Source: UBA12481 sp942493265
GTDB lineage: Bacteria > Bacteroidota > Bacteroidia > Bacteroidales > UBA12481
Assembly: GCA_942493265.1 (NCBI GenBank)
Contig: OW818688.1
Span: 2,046,001-2,110,000, forward strand
Length of the DNA stretch: 64,000 nt
Direction of reading: 5' to 3'
This document shows positions 27,579-36,604 of the stretch, piece after piece. The notes beneath the pieces were generated by a model, which saw only the letters and a program-made list of their open reading frames with translations, was not told where the DNA came from and did no database searches. The translations under genes and the position numbers were made by a program. How positions within the stretch are numbered: position 1 is the first letter of the stretch; each line of letters starts with the position of its first letter.

Positions 27579-28799
27579 TTATCTGAGGGCTTTCAACAAA
27601 ACCAAAATCTCCGTATCCCCACCAGTCCGTTCAATGATACGGAGGAATTCCTCGCGTTTCTCTGGTAGTAACACCTTTTTTTCCCGGATGCAATTTAAAA
27701 CCGCAGAATCTTGTAAGTCAGGGGTCCACAAAATTTGAGTATAAATTCCTAAGTCCGGATTTGACTTGCGTATCTGGAAAATGCCGAAACCAAACAGATC
27801 GTTCTCCACGCATGGAATCCGGAATTCGGTAGTTTTACAGTTGTCGGGTATCGTGAGGCTAAAGGATTCACCGGTTTTTTTTCGATAGGCCAGCTCAAAT
27901 TGTTTACCGGCATAACCCCTCATAAAAATATATTCTCGGGATTCAGCGATGCTAAAAATCTGGTCAAAAGCCAGTTGATTTGTGCTTCTCAAGACGTTAT
28001 AATCTGAAAGATATTCCCTGGGAAGTCCGCCCTTACCCATATCAATCCGATAAGCCTGTTTTTCTTGGCCATCCGGATAGAGATAATATAGCGTATCAAA
28101 AAAAGGCTCGTGGAACAACACCTTGTTTTTCAATTTGAACAGGGTTGTATTCATATTATACTGGATTTTTAGATTTTCATCATTGACTCTTGCCAGGAAT
28201 TTATGGGTCAGGTTAAGATCAAGGTCGAAAACCGGCACACTGCAGAAATCATCGGATGGCTTACCCGTTCTCCTGGCTACCAATCCAAAATGATCATCAT
28301 CGATAAATTCAATATTATTCAGCAAAAATACGGGTATCAGGTCTTTATAGGAAACAAACTTCAGAAACTCACCTGTTATGGCATACTTGATCAATTGTTT
28401 TTGTAAATGATCCGCAACTATGATGCATCTTTCCTTAGGGTCCATTGCTGAAAGCCAGCATTGAAGATATTCACCGGGACCTTTCCCAACCCGCCCGATC
28501 AGCCGGATAAATTTCCCTGTCCGGCTAAACAGAATAACCTGATTACGGTGTTCGTCGACAACCATGATATGATTTTTACCAACCGATAAGCTTCGAACCT
28601 GTTTGAAGTAGGCCTCTGGATTCGTCGAATCAAACTCGACAAACTCAACATCTGAAGCCAACTCGCTGAGTTTGACCACCCCGGAATGTTTCAGAGCCTC
28701 TTTAATGTCAATGGTGGGCAGGTTTCCGGTTTCTTTGTCGCTGCATGACTGGACCAATAAAGCAACTGCGGCGATAAACAAAATGTAGCAATGTTTCAT
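27579..28799 (-). CDS. 6-bladed beta-propeller lipoprotein (DUF5128-like)
   Basis: 406 residues. Lipobox VQSC, Cys19. The N-terminus (IDIKEALKHSGVVKLSELASDVEFVEF) is the hallmark of Bacteroidota 6-bladed propeller lipoproteins; NHL-like blades follow (VVDEHRNQVILFSRTGKFIRLIG). No enzymatic residues are visible. The gene lies 125 bases downstream of the related 28924-30243 gene, suggesting shared function with the sigma-factor neighbourhood. Confidence 0.8.
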   Translation of the reverse strand: MKHCYILFIAAVALLVQSCSDKETGNLPTIDIKEALKHSGVVKLSELASDVEFVEFDSTNPEAYFKQVRSLSVGKNHIMVVDEHRNQVILFSRTGKFIRLIGRVGKGPGEYLQCWLSAMDPKERCIIVADHLQKQLIKYAITGEFLKFVSYKDLIPVFLLNNIEFIDDDHFGLVARRTGKPSDDFCSVPVFDLDLNLTHKFLARVNDENLKIQYNMNTTLFKLKNKVLFHEPFFDTLYYLYPDGQEKQAYRIDMGKGGLPREYLSDYNVLRSTNQLAFDQIFSIAESREYIFMRGYAGKQFELAYRKKTGESFSLTIPDNCKTTEFRIPCVENDLFGFGIFQIRKSNPDLGIYTQILWTPDLQDSAVLNCIREKKVLLPEKREEFLRIIERTGGDTEILVLLKALR

Positions 28800-28923
28800 A
28801 GTGAATCGATTGAATGGGGTTTATCTATTGCCATGGAGATTTAACTTGTCTTTGAATTTTATCTTTACAATAATCGGATTGTAGTTCAGTATTTCTCCTT
28901 TAAAATATTTTACCAGATCTTCA

Positions 28924-30243
28924 CTAAATTACCATTCTGTAAAGCTGTCTGTAATATGGATACTCCTTAGCATCAAATAAAAAGTAAACCACATTATCAT
29001 ATACCCGAACGTTGGAGATATTGGGAAATTCCGGAATTTCAATACTCCTGTCGATTGCGCCGGTTTCGAGGTTTATTTCCTTCAAATATTGCTTGTTATC
29101 CTTCTGATAGCGAAAAAATGCATAAGCCCTTTCTGACTTGCTATCGAATAAAATAGTCTGGGTAAAATTCCTGGCGTCAATATCAACAAATGAAAATCGG
29201 AAAATAACACCGGCGGTAATGGTCGTATTCTGAAAGTTAATCGGTACCTTTTTTACCAGTTCCAGATCGGAATCAAATACCTCCATATGGTTACCAAAGA
29301 AGTCGAACAAAAATATTTCATCCCCCATTCGGATAATGGGAACACTTACTTTTTTATCTGTGTCAAGCGAACGGGGAGCCCATTGTTTCAGAATATCCGA
29401 AACATAACGATCATGTGCCTTTTTGTCCTCAACTATCTTTATCAGCTTTCCATCAATGGCTCCGCGACCGAAATAAAAGGTGAAATTCTCCGTCATCGTT
29501 GATACCTGAAAAACCAGCTTCCCCTGCATTTCACATTTAATGGGAAGCACCTGGGTTATAAAATCTGAAGGTGGAGTTAAAAAGCCCAGAGAAAGTACAT
29601 CCGCATGATGAAATACTTCATGCGCCCCGTCATGGTCAAGAAATTGCACCCGACCGGTGAAATCCCTGATCAAATAGTCGGTTTGAGGTATCATAATTTC
29701 AGGAAATTTAATCTGCATACCTCCTTTACTTACCTTCAGGTGGCTTAAGGTATCCCCATTCAAATCTGCAAGATAGAGCCTTTGGTCCTTCGGATTGCGA
29801 TACGGGCTAGCATATAGAATGATACGGTCACCATCCAATTCATAGTCGATCATCTGAATAGTATCCCCTTTAAATACTTTGGAGATTTTTTCTGCCCTGA
29901 TGGTCACTGCATCAATTTGCCGTACTTCCGGTTCCAGAAGGATTCTGATATCCTTCACACCACCTTTTTCAACCTGTTGGCTGGTTATTACATACCCAAC
30001 ATGGCTGAAATACAGGATGGCTGGAATTCTTGTGAGGCTGAGCGTAAATTTTCCGGTCTCGTCTGTTATTCCTCCGGATGATGTACCCAGAACACTTATG
30101 TTAACACCGGGCAGAGGCTGGCCCGATGTTGCATCAATTACTGTTCCGGCAACCGGGATTTTACGGTTTTGGGCCGGTAGAATCGGATTTGAAGCTCCTG
30201 CAACAACCATTATGGCTACAATAACTATAAGGAATTGCCTCAT
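28924..30243 (-). CDS. CarboxypepD_reg-like domain plus propeller, exported
   Basis: 439 residues. A signal peptide is followed by a CarboxypepD_reg-like beta-sandwich (about 30-110: GTVIDATSGQPLPGVNI ... TDETGKFTLSL). A propeller-like region covers about 120-439 (YASPYRNPKDQRLYLADLNGD). The layout mimics the N-terminal part of SusC-like proteins but lacks a barrel. Probably a periplasmic or outer-membrane anchored binding protein. Its neighbours are the sigma/membrane-protein pair upstream and the DUF5128 lipoprotein downstream. Confidence 0.75.
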   Translation of the reverse strand: MRQFLIVIVAIMVVAGASNPILPAQNRKIPVAGTVIDATSGQPLPGVNISVLGTSSGGITDETGKFTLSLTRIPAILYFSHVGYVITSQQVEKGGVKDIRILLEPEVRQIDAVTIRAEKISKVFKGDTIQMIDYELDGDRIILYASPYRNPKDQRLYLADLNGDTLSHLKVSKGGMQIKFPEIMIPQTDYLIRDFTGRVQFLDHDGAHEVFHHADVLSLGFLTPPSDFITQVLPIKCEMQGKLVFQVSTMTENFTFYFGRGAIDGKLIKIVEDKKAHDRYVSDILKQWAPRSLDTDKKVSVPIIRMGDEIFLFDFFGNHMEVFDSDLELVKKVPINFQNTTITAGVIFRFSFVDIDARNFTQTILFDSKSERAYAFFRYQKDNKQYLKEINLETGAIDRSIEIPEFPNISNVRVYDNVVYFLFDAKEYPYYRQLYRMVI

Positions 30244-30323
30244 TTTGTTCAGATTTCTTCAGCGAAGGTCAATGCAATAATTGATTATCAAAACTGCGGG
30301 GGATAAACAAAAATCGTCATAAC

Positions 30324-30350
30324 CCTGATATTCTGCAAATAAATATCAGG
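30324..30350. other. Hairpin between anti-sigma-like gene and propeller gene
   Basis: CCTGATATT and AATATCAGG form a perfect 9-base stem around a 9-base loop, 27 bases after the stop at 30378. No T-tract directly follows on the minus strand, so it may be a weak or processed terminator, an RNA stability element, or a binding site. Confidence 0.4.
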
Positions 30351-30377
30351 TCATTTTTAATTATTGAATAAAGGAGC

Positions 30378-32273
30378 TCAGTTTTTGATAAATCTCCTGG
30401 TGAGCCTGGCACCTTCCGCATCGGTCATCACCAGCAGGTATAATCCCCCCTGGAGTTTCGAAATGTCCAGCTGATGTTTATACTGTCCGCCTGCCGGAAA
30501 ATCTTTCGGGGCTTCTTTTTCAGAAATTACCCTGCCGCCCAGATCAAATACGCGGAATTGTATCCTTTTGGCACTTTGTAATAACAGGTCGATATTGAGT
30601 TTGTCGGTAGCCGGATTGGGGTAAAGATTCACATAATCCAATCCTGACAATGTTTCGCAAAGATTAGTGTAATAGACACAAGGTACCGGCTCTACGGAGG
30701 GCATTATGCTATCCTTGGGATTTGCCCTGGATTTTGTTGTCCCAACCTGAAATATTGGCATGGACTCAGTGATGACATAGGACTCATATACATGATAGTC
30801 AAACTCTTTCTTCATGGGGCCGGCAATTTCCGGAGGCAGGCAATTAAAGAACCGTTCATTGGGATAGATCCAGAAAATGACTTCCTTGCCAGTTTCCTCA
30901 AATCCTGAACTGTCCATCATTACCGGAATGCACAAGTTGAGATACTGCTGAAAGGTTAAATTTTTGCGGTTTAGCTGCCGGTAAAACCGGGTTGGCATAT
31001 CCACCATTTTGATGTCCCCAAAGTTGGATATCCCTAACAGAACGATACTTTCAGAGGTAGGCAGGAGTGTGTCAGCTTCAGATCTTATGGGATTAACCCT
31101 TGTCATGCCCCAGCTAACAGATGTTCCGCCATCCACAATGTTCAGGTCCATTTTAAACCAGTATTCTATAGCCCTGGCATTGATTTCAATCGCTGTTGAG
31201 GTGTAATTTATTCCCATGCATTTGAGCACGTCGGGCTTCACCCGGATGGCATTTCCCAGTGAAAGCAAATCAGGAAAGTGATAATCAACCCGGTTTGAGG
31301 GCAAATGACCTTTATTCAATGCTTTAACTTGTGTATAAATCAACCGCGATTGCTCGGATTGCCCGTTTTTTATCAAATCGAAAAATTGCTCCGAAACTTT
31401 AAACCAGATAAGCTTATCGCCAGTTTGATATCCACCAAATTTAGAAGGACTAAATAAAACTGGAACCAGGGTGTCATTCATCAGCTCGAATTCAAAATAC
31501 ACTTTTGCCTTTATCTGTTCTATCGGATAAAGATCCTCGCCATTTAAATCCGTGGTCAGTACCGGATAAAAATCAAATTCATTGAGCTTTGACTTATTAG
31601 CCTTATTGACAAGTCCACCGCTTGCAAAGCCAGCCGAGCCGCCACGCCCGGTAATAGTAAGGCCAAAAAAGTTCGACCCTGACTGGACCACCTGTTTATC
31701 CAGCTGCATCTGAAAACTCCAAAAATTCACCATGGATCCATCCGGTAGTTTATTCAGATAATAGTAGCCTTCTTCATCAAACATAAACCCGAGACGCTGC
31801 AACTCCTCTTTTGACAGATCAAGGATGATCCCGCTGAAAGCGGTATCCTTTTCAATGGGCTTGGCTATTTCCGCAGGAATACGCTGGCTTATTGCTGCTG
31901 GTAATGATTTTTTCAGGCTTTGCTGTTTTAGTTCGATTACGTTGGCCGGTTCTTTATTTACTTTTTCACGCAGATTATTTGTGTCAGTTACCAAACCTGT
32001 TTCGGCTTTAAGGTCTTCTCCCACAAGCGATTCATCTGTGTTGGAATTAAAAAATAAAAAGGTTGCTGTTATTATAACAATCGGTGCGATCATGATTAAA
32101 ATTTTTAACGGATTAAAGAATTGCTTTATCCGTCGGGGCTGAAAGGAGCGTTTGGCAACAAACGGAGAAGGTTTGCCGGAATCAATGAGTGATTTCACCA
32201 GGTCAGCCGGGATTTCCGGTGACGTATTCTTCAGTTGTTCAATGAATTCCTTTAAATTTTTATCCGTTTTCAT
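30378..32273 (-). CDS. Sigma-factor partner (anti-sigma-like) with type IX sorting domain
   Basis: 631 residues. A charged N-terminal region (1-55) without a signal peptide is followed by one membrane span (about 56-76), the topology of anti-sigma factors. A long periplasmic part then ends, unusually, in a Por/type IX sorting domain (about 548-631: LYPNPATDKLNI, RVFDLGGRVI, LQGGLYLLV). Its start overlaps the stop of the ECF sigma gene (ATGA, 32270-32273), the usual coupling of sigma/anti-sigma pairs. The sigma-inhibiting role is inferred from position and topology; I do not recognise a standard anti-sigma domain. Confidence 0.7.
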   Translation of the reverse strand: MKTDKNLKEFIEQLKNTSPEIPADLVKSLIDSGKPSPFVAKRSFQPRRIKQFFNPLKILIMIAPIVIITATFLFFNSNTDESLVGEDLKAETGLVTDTNNLREKVNKEPANVIELKQQSLKKSLPAAISQRIPAEIAKPIEKDTAFSGIILDLSKEELQRLGFMFDEEGYYYLNKLPDGSMVNFWSFQMQLDKQVVQSGSNFFGLTITGRGGSAGFASGGLVNKANKSKLNEFDFYPVLTTDLNGEDLYPIEQIKAKVYFEFELMNDTLVPVLFSPSKFGGYQTGDKLIWFKVSEQFFDLIKNGQSEQSRLIYTQVKALNKGHLPSNRVDYHFPDLLSLGNAIRVKPDVLKCMGINYTSTAIEINARAIEYWFKMDLNIVDGGTSVSWGMTRVNPIRSEADTLLPTSESIVLLGISNFGDIKMVDMPTRFYRQLNRKNLTFQQYLNLCIPVMMDSSGFEETGKEVIFWIYPNERFFNCLPPEIAGPMKKEFDYHVYESYVITESMPIFQVGTTKSRANPKDSIMPSVEPVPCVYYTNLCETLSGLDYVNLYPNPATDKLNIDLLLQSAKRIQFRVFDLGGRVISEKEAPKDFPAGGQYKHQLDISKLQGGLYLLVMTDAEGARLTRRFIKN

Positions 32274-32818
32274 TTGTCTTTCTCCTTTCCAGGTGCCCCC
32301 TGCCTTCCAGCCTGGGGCCTTTCAACCGACGGTTCCAGCCAATGTCGCAATTGTTCCCGTCCCCGTTGAAGTCTTTTTTTAACACCCGAAAGTGTTCCTC
32401 CCTGTAATTCATGGATCTCCTTTAATGAAAAACCAGAGATCTCAAACAATAAGAAGGCTTCCCTCTGTTTGGGCGGTAGCCGGTCCAAAAGGCCATAAAT
32501 GACCTTCGCATCATAATCAGAATCCGGCAGGGAACTTTTATCCTCCAGCATTTCTGCCAGGTTTTGATCAAAGACCCCCTGAAACCTGATTCTGCGGTAA
32601 TAGTGCAATCGCAATCGCCTGGCTACGCCATACAGATAGCCTCTGAATGCATCCTGATTCCGGAGTTTTTCAAGATTACCAAAGACTATCAGTATGGATT
32701 CACCCGCAAGGTCCAGAGCATCTTCGCGGTGACCGGTCAGCCCGCGGCAATACTTCAAAAACCCTGCATGCAATGGAGTGTACAGCTCCATAAACACTTC
32801 TTGTTTCGACGGATTCAA
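32270..32818 (-). CDS. ECF-type RNA polymerase sigma factor
   Basis: 182 residues. Region 2 is visible around AFRGYLYGVARRLRLHYYRR (DNA melting and -10 contact), and region 4 around LLDRLPPKQREAFLLFEISGFSLKEI (-35 contact). A short charged C-terminal tail follows. It is translationally coupled to the membrane partner at 30378. It probably directs genes for surface or secreted proteins; a target motif could not be picked out by eye. Confidence 0.93.
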   Translation of the reverse strand: MNPSKQEVFMELYTPLHAGFLKYCRGLTGHREDALDLAGESILIVFGNLEKLRNQDAFRGYLYGVARRLRLHYYRRIRFQGVFDQNLAEMLEDKSSLPDSDYDAKVIYGLLDRLPPKQREAFLLFEISGFSLKEIHELQGGTLSGVKKRLQRGREQLRHWLEPSVERPQAGRQGAPGKEKDK

Positions 32819-32886
32819 TTGCGACTATTGGTTTCTGTAATATAGTGCCTTGAAACGGAGAAAAGTGACATGGACAGGGGAAATTA

Positions 32887-35142
32887 TCACTTTATAAGGT
32901 TGTTGCCTTCGAAATAATTTCCATTTCCATCAACCCCAACCATCACGAGCCTCCAGGATGATTTTAACTCTGGCCTGGGCATCGGCAGGTTCACTGGTCC
33001 ATCGCCGTTTAAAGTCAGATCAGGATTCCAATATAACGTGGGATTGTATTTGCGCACCGGCTTGGTTCTGGAATCCGGTGCAGGTTCGCTTTCCTTTTTG
33101 GTACTTAGAAAGATGATCCCATCGGATTCACCGTCATATTTCAGAACATCCGAAGTGGCCAGTGAAACCTCAATATTGGTAAACTCATTTGAGGAATAAT
33201 CCCGCAGGGATACAATACTATTTCCCTTTGGAATACCGTCAATAAGAAACAGGGCGCCTTTCGGATATAGGGTCCTTTTCGGTCGAAAGAAAACCTGATC
33301 GCCTATCAATTCATAATATTTGACGCTTTTCAAAACGGAAAGTAACGGAACTCCAATTTCCAGCTGACGCTGAATTCGTTCTTGCTGGGTAGGCCTGGCG
33401 GGAATGATCCCCATTTCTTCCAGATCACTCATATTGCTCCTGATAAATGCCGGCACACTGTTCATACCCGACATGAAATATCTATTAAAGAACTGATCCT
33501 TATGGAATTGTGCAACGATTTGCTCGAATGGCCTCGATTGATAGAGTTTCAGGAGCCGGTCCCGATAATCAAGACGATTGGTTGTGGATGGGATTTCAGC
33601 TTTCGAAAATTCCTGGTTCCAGGTGATGGTTGAATCGATTCGGGTAAGCATGAGATTATCCAACAGCAAGGGGTCAACATTGGCCGGATTCGAAAAGTAC
33701 CCGCGCGGGAGCGCCCTTGACGAGTTCCCCAGTAGAAACCAGGAATGGATGTCGGGCCCCTGATTCCAACCCGGAGAGATGATGTCATCAGCTAATGAGA
33801 CACTTATATCTGCATTTACTGATTTTCTATCACGACATTGCACATCAATCATAAGGGTTTTGATACCTTGATTACTATTCCTGCCAGATTCCGTTTTACA
33901 GATGACGCGGGAACCGGGACGAAATATAAAGACTGATCTTTGAGCTAAAGTCGTACCTGTTTTGTTAACCAGACTCACCCGAATGATTCCTTCTGCGATT
34001 CCATCCGTTTGGACCTGAAAGGACAATGTATCATCCAGAATCAATGTTTTTTTTGACAATCCCTCGCCGTTAATCTCTGCAATCGCATATAATTCCTGAT
34101 TGGCATGAAAATAGGTAGTTCGAACTTGAAACTCGAGAAAGCTGCTTGTCCTGTTTTTTAAAATCATCTGAATACCGGCCTCCTTTACCTTTGGCAGTGG
34201 AATATCTTTAAAAATGCCAAAAGGACGGATAATCCTTACCTTCAATGGATCTGTCAGGTCAGGTGTTATCTGAAAGGATCCGATTCCCAGGTTGTTACAT
34301 CGAATGGTATCATATGGCTCGTCATCCTGATCGAAAATAACTCCTTCAAACTCGAAAGGGTTACCCTCAAAGTCCTGAGCATGAAAGGCAACTTTTGTGT
34401 CGAGTCCATCAACAAATGTTCCACCCTCAGGGAAAAAGTTAAGAAAAACGGGCATCCCGGCGGCAGGCAACTGAATGGAAACAGAACCGTGATATTTCTT
34501 ATATCCGGCTGATACAGCCAGCGTTATGAGTCCCTCAACCGTATCGGCAGGAATTTGGATCGATAAACCGGCACTTCCCTCAGAATCAGTTTTGCCGGTA
34601 CCTGTTTGAAATGGAACGCCGTCTTTGGAGGCCAGATAATTAAAATGGTCGTTATTGTAAATCAGCTGATTCTGAAACCCTATCCGAATCCCGATCCTGG
34701 CAACATCGCCCGGATTATAATAGGATGCATCAGGTGTCAGATTGATAAATAGTCCATCAATTTCATTTTTTCTGATGATAATCTTTCTGGAAAAGGCGTC
34801 TTCAGGCTTCCCGGTATCCATACGATCTGTATAGGCAACAATTTGATATTCCCCTTCAGCCAGGGAATCCGGGATCATCAGCGAGCCTGAATTCTTATTT
34901 CTGTTGAGGGTGTAAATGCTGTCTGCAACTAAGCTGCCTGAAGGGTTAATGAGCAGCATGAAAAGTTGACTTCCCGCTGACACGCTTTTATTGTTATTCT
35001 TCAGGTAAGCCTTGAACCTAATTTCATCGGAAGGCCCATATACATCGCGGTCTGTGTGAATGTATACCTGCTCCATCGGAATCTGCCCATGCAGGGTAAA
35101 CAGGCCAAGGAAGAGCATGACCGGAAGTAGAAGATTTTTCAT
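32887..35142 (-). CDS. Exported MG2 (macroglobulin-like) domain protein
   Basis: 751 residues from the ATG at 35142, chosen because it opens the signal peptide MKNLLLPVMLFLGLFTLHGQ; an upstream Met adds 11 non-signal residues. The MG2 domain starts at VYIHTDRDVYGPSDEIRFKAYL. Further beta-sandwich domains follow. Near residues 640-700 a segment (ALFLIDGIPKG ... IIFLSTK) resembles a TonB-receptor plug. Such proteins are common beside sigma or outer-membrane systems in Bacteroidota; precise role unknown. It precedes the sigma gene with a 68-base gap. Confidence 0.8.
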   Translation of the reverse strand: MKNLLLPVMLFLGLFTLHGQIPMEQVYIHTDRDVYGPSDEIRFKAYLKNNNKSVSAGSQLFMLLINPSGSLVADSIYTLNRNKNSGSLMIPDSLAEGEYQIVAYTDRMDTGKPEDAFSRKIIIRKNEIDGLFINLTPDASYYNPGDVARIGIRIGFQNQLIYNNDHFNYLASKDGVPFQTGTGKTDSEGSAGLSIQIPADTVEGLITLAVSAGYKKYHGSVSIQLPAAGMPVFLNFFPEGGTFVDGLDTKVAFHAQDFEGNPFEFEGVIFDQDDEPYDTIRCNNLGIGSFQITPDLTDPLKVRIIRPFGIFKDIPLPKVKEAGIQMILKNRTSSFLEFQVRTTYFHANQELYAIAEINGEGLSKKTLILDDTLSFQVQTDGIAEGIIRVSLVNKTGTTLAQRSVFIFRPGSRVICKTESGRNSNQGIKTLMIDVQCRDRKSVNADISVSLADDIISPGWNQGPDIHSWFLLGNSSRALPRGYFSNPANVDPLLLDNLMLTRIDSTITWNQEFSKAEIPSTTNRLDYRDRLLKLYQSRPFEQIVAQFHKDQFFNRYFMSGMNSVPAFIRSNMSDLEEMGIIPARPTQQERIQRQLEIGVPLLSVLKSVKYYELIGDQVFFRPKRTLYPKGALFLIDGIPKGNSIVSLRDYSSNEFTNIEVSLATSDVLKYDGESDGIIFLSTKKESEPAPDSRTKPVRKYNPTLYWNPDLTLNGDGPVNLPMPRPELKSSWRLVMVGVDGNGNYFEGNNLIK

Positions 35143-35186
35143 TCTGAAAAGAAAACTTTGATTTGGATAGGGCAAGCTTTCAATAC

Positions 35187-35194
35187 CAAAGTTA
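35187..35194 (-). promoter_or_regulatory. -7 box of the MG2 gene
   Basis: TAACTTTG on the minus strand matches TAnnTTTG, 44 bases upstream of the MG2 start codon at 35142. No clear -33 TTTG is seen. Confidence 0.4.
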
Positions 35195-35289
35195 ATCGAA
35201 TCAGATTAAAAATCATTAATTTTGAATACCCTGATTCGATCCGAAAAATATATTAAGGTTTGAATTATCTCCAACGAAAAATCGACAAA

Positions 35290-36426
35290 ATGTCCGGGAT
35301 TCCAGTTCTTCCGATTATCCTGGCATGTTTCTTCTTTTTACCCCTAAATGGTCAGGTCGGATCGGGCAGCATCTATGGCAGAATCAAAGATTCCGCTTCT
35401 CTTGAACCCATCACGAATGTAGATGTCTTTATACCATTCACCTCAATCGGTACCCTTACCGATTCGAATGGTGAATATAGCCTGAACCACATACCGGCCG
35501 GTACGGTCAGGGTAAGCTTCCGACATATCAGTTACAGGCCGGAAGTTCAGGAATTTACTATCAATCAGTATGATAGTGCCAGATTTGATGTGATCCTGAA
35601 AGAAGCCATCATTGAAATCGAAGAAGTAACCAAAACGGTCAATAAAGTTGAGTGGATTTACGGCTTGATCCTTTTCAAGGAAATGGTACTTGGCGATCCG
35701 TATGAATCTTCCTGTGTTCTCAAAAATCCCAAGGACCTCTTTTTCTATCGGGATGGCGATATTATATCCGGCCATGCACGGAATCCACTTAAAATCTCCA
35801 ATACCTACCTGGGTTACGATATCTCCTATTATCTGGATGATTTCAGGTTCGATAAAAACAAGAATCCGGTGGCCACCTATTACAATGATGAGTATTTTAC
35901 TTTTGGAGGATTGGCCGTATATTCTGATAAAGGTGCCGAACGGAGGGTAAAGAAAACCAAATGGATCCGGAACCGGCAGGCAGAGTTTCAGGGAAGCCTG
36001 AATCAATTTCTCAGGGATGTATATCAGGATAGCACTCAGAGTCGGAAGTTCTGTCTGAGGGAGATTAGCCTGGATGGACAGGATAGTATTTTCTTCTGGG
36101 ACAAAGAGCAATCAGAGGGCCGGTTTATACGCTATTCGCGCGACGAAGATTTTGTACTTGGAGATTCTGTTCTGGTCAATGGCCCAGACCCGGACCAAAA
36201 AACCCTGATCCTGCCGGGCCCGATGCTGGTCCTTTTCAATTATTTAAATACACCTGTACTGTCGGATGACCGGGTTTGCCTGTTAGAGGCTGAAAAAGGA
36301 ATCATTGTATTTGATTCTGATGGTCAATGTCGTACAATCAATGGCAGTCTCACCTGGATTTTCCTCGATAGCAAGAAGCTGTTGAGAAATATGTTGCCAC
36401 TGGATTACGATCCGTCCGGAAAGTGA
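35290..36426 (+). CDS. CarboxypepD_reg-like domain protein, exported
   Basis: 378 residues from the ATG at 35290, which directly opens a signal peptide (MSGIPVLPIILACFFFLPLNGQ). A longer frame would need a TTG start. A CarboxypepD_reg-like domain spans about 25-110 (GRIKDSASLEPITNVDVFIPF, TDSNGEYSLNHIPAG). The remainder has no recognisable domain and ends NMLPLDYDP, a common ending for this family. Divergent from the MG2 gene. An in-frame-less coding-like stretch follows directly, so the C-terminus could be frameshifted. Confidence 0.75.
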   Translation: MSGIPVLPIILACFFFLPLNGQVGSGSIYGRIKDSASLEPITNVDVFIPFTSIGTLTDSNGEYSLNHIPAGTVRVSFRHISYRPEVQEFTINQYDSARFDVILKEAIIEIEEVTKTVNKVEWIYGLILFKEMVLGDPYESSCVLKNPKDLFFYRDGDIISGHARNPLKISNTYLGYDISYYLDDFRFDKNKNPVATYYNDEYFTFGGLAVYSDKGAERRVKKTKWIRNRQAEFQGSLNQFLRDVYQDSTQSRKFCLREISLDGQDSIFFWDKEQSEGRFIRYSRDEDFVLGDSVLVNGPDPDQKTLILPGPMLVLFNYLNTPVLSDDRVCLLEAEKGIIVFDSDGQCRTINGSLTWIFLDSKKLLRNMLPLDYDPSGK

Positions 36427-36583
36427 ATTTCGGTTTAGGGACGGCTGGTTTAACCTGAAAGGGTTAAACGGCTGCGAAGTTCATCTTACCCATATTCCAA
36501 CTCCCGGAGATGAGGCTGGCTTGCGTAAAATCAAGATCAACCTCACCTGCGATCCCGAATTATTCTTTATTTTGGGTACTTAA
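36425..36583 (+). pseudogene. Orphan coding-like fragment without a start
   Basis: A 52-codon open frame runs from the end of the preceding gene to a stop at 36581, reading EFRFRDGWFNLKGLNG ... NLTCDPELFFILGT. It has no ATG, GTG or TTG at its beginning and lies in a different frame from the 35290 gene. It looks like real protein sequence, so it may be a remnant of a lost gene or a frameshifted C-terminal extension. I do not recognise a family. Confidence 0.4.
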
Positions 36584-36604
36584 ATCTTTTTTGCCAGCAA
36601 TACC

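Noticed and set aside
35143..35175. Longer start for the MG2 protein
   Set aside because: It would put 11 residues before a good signal peptide.
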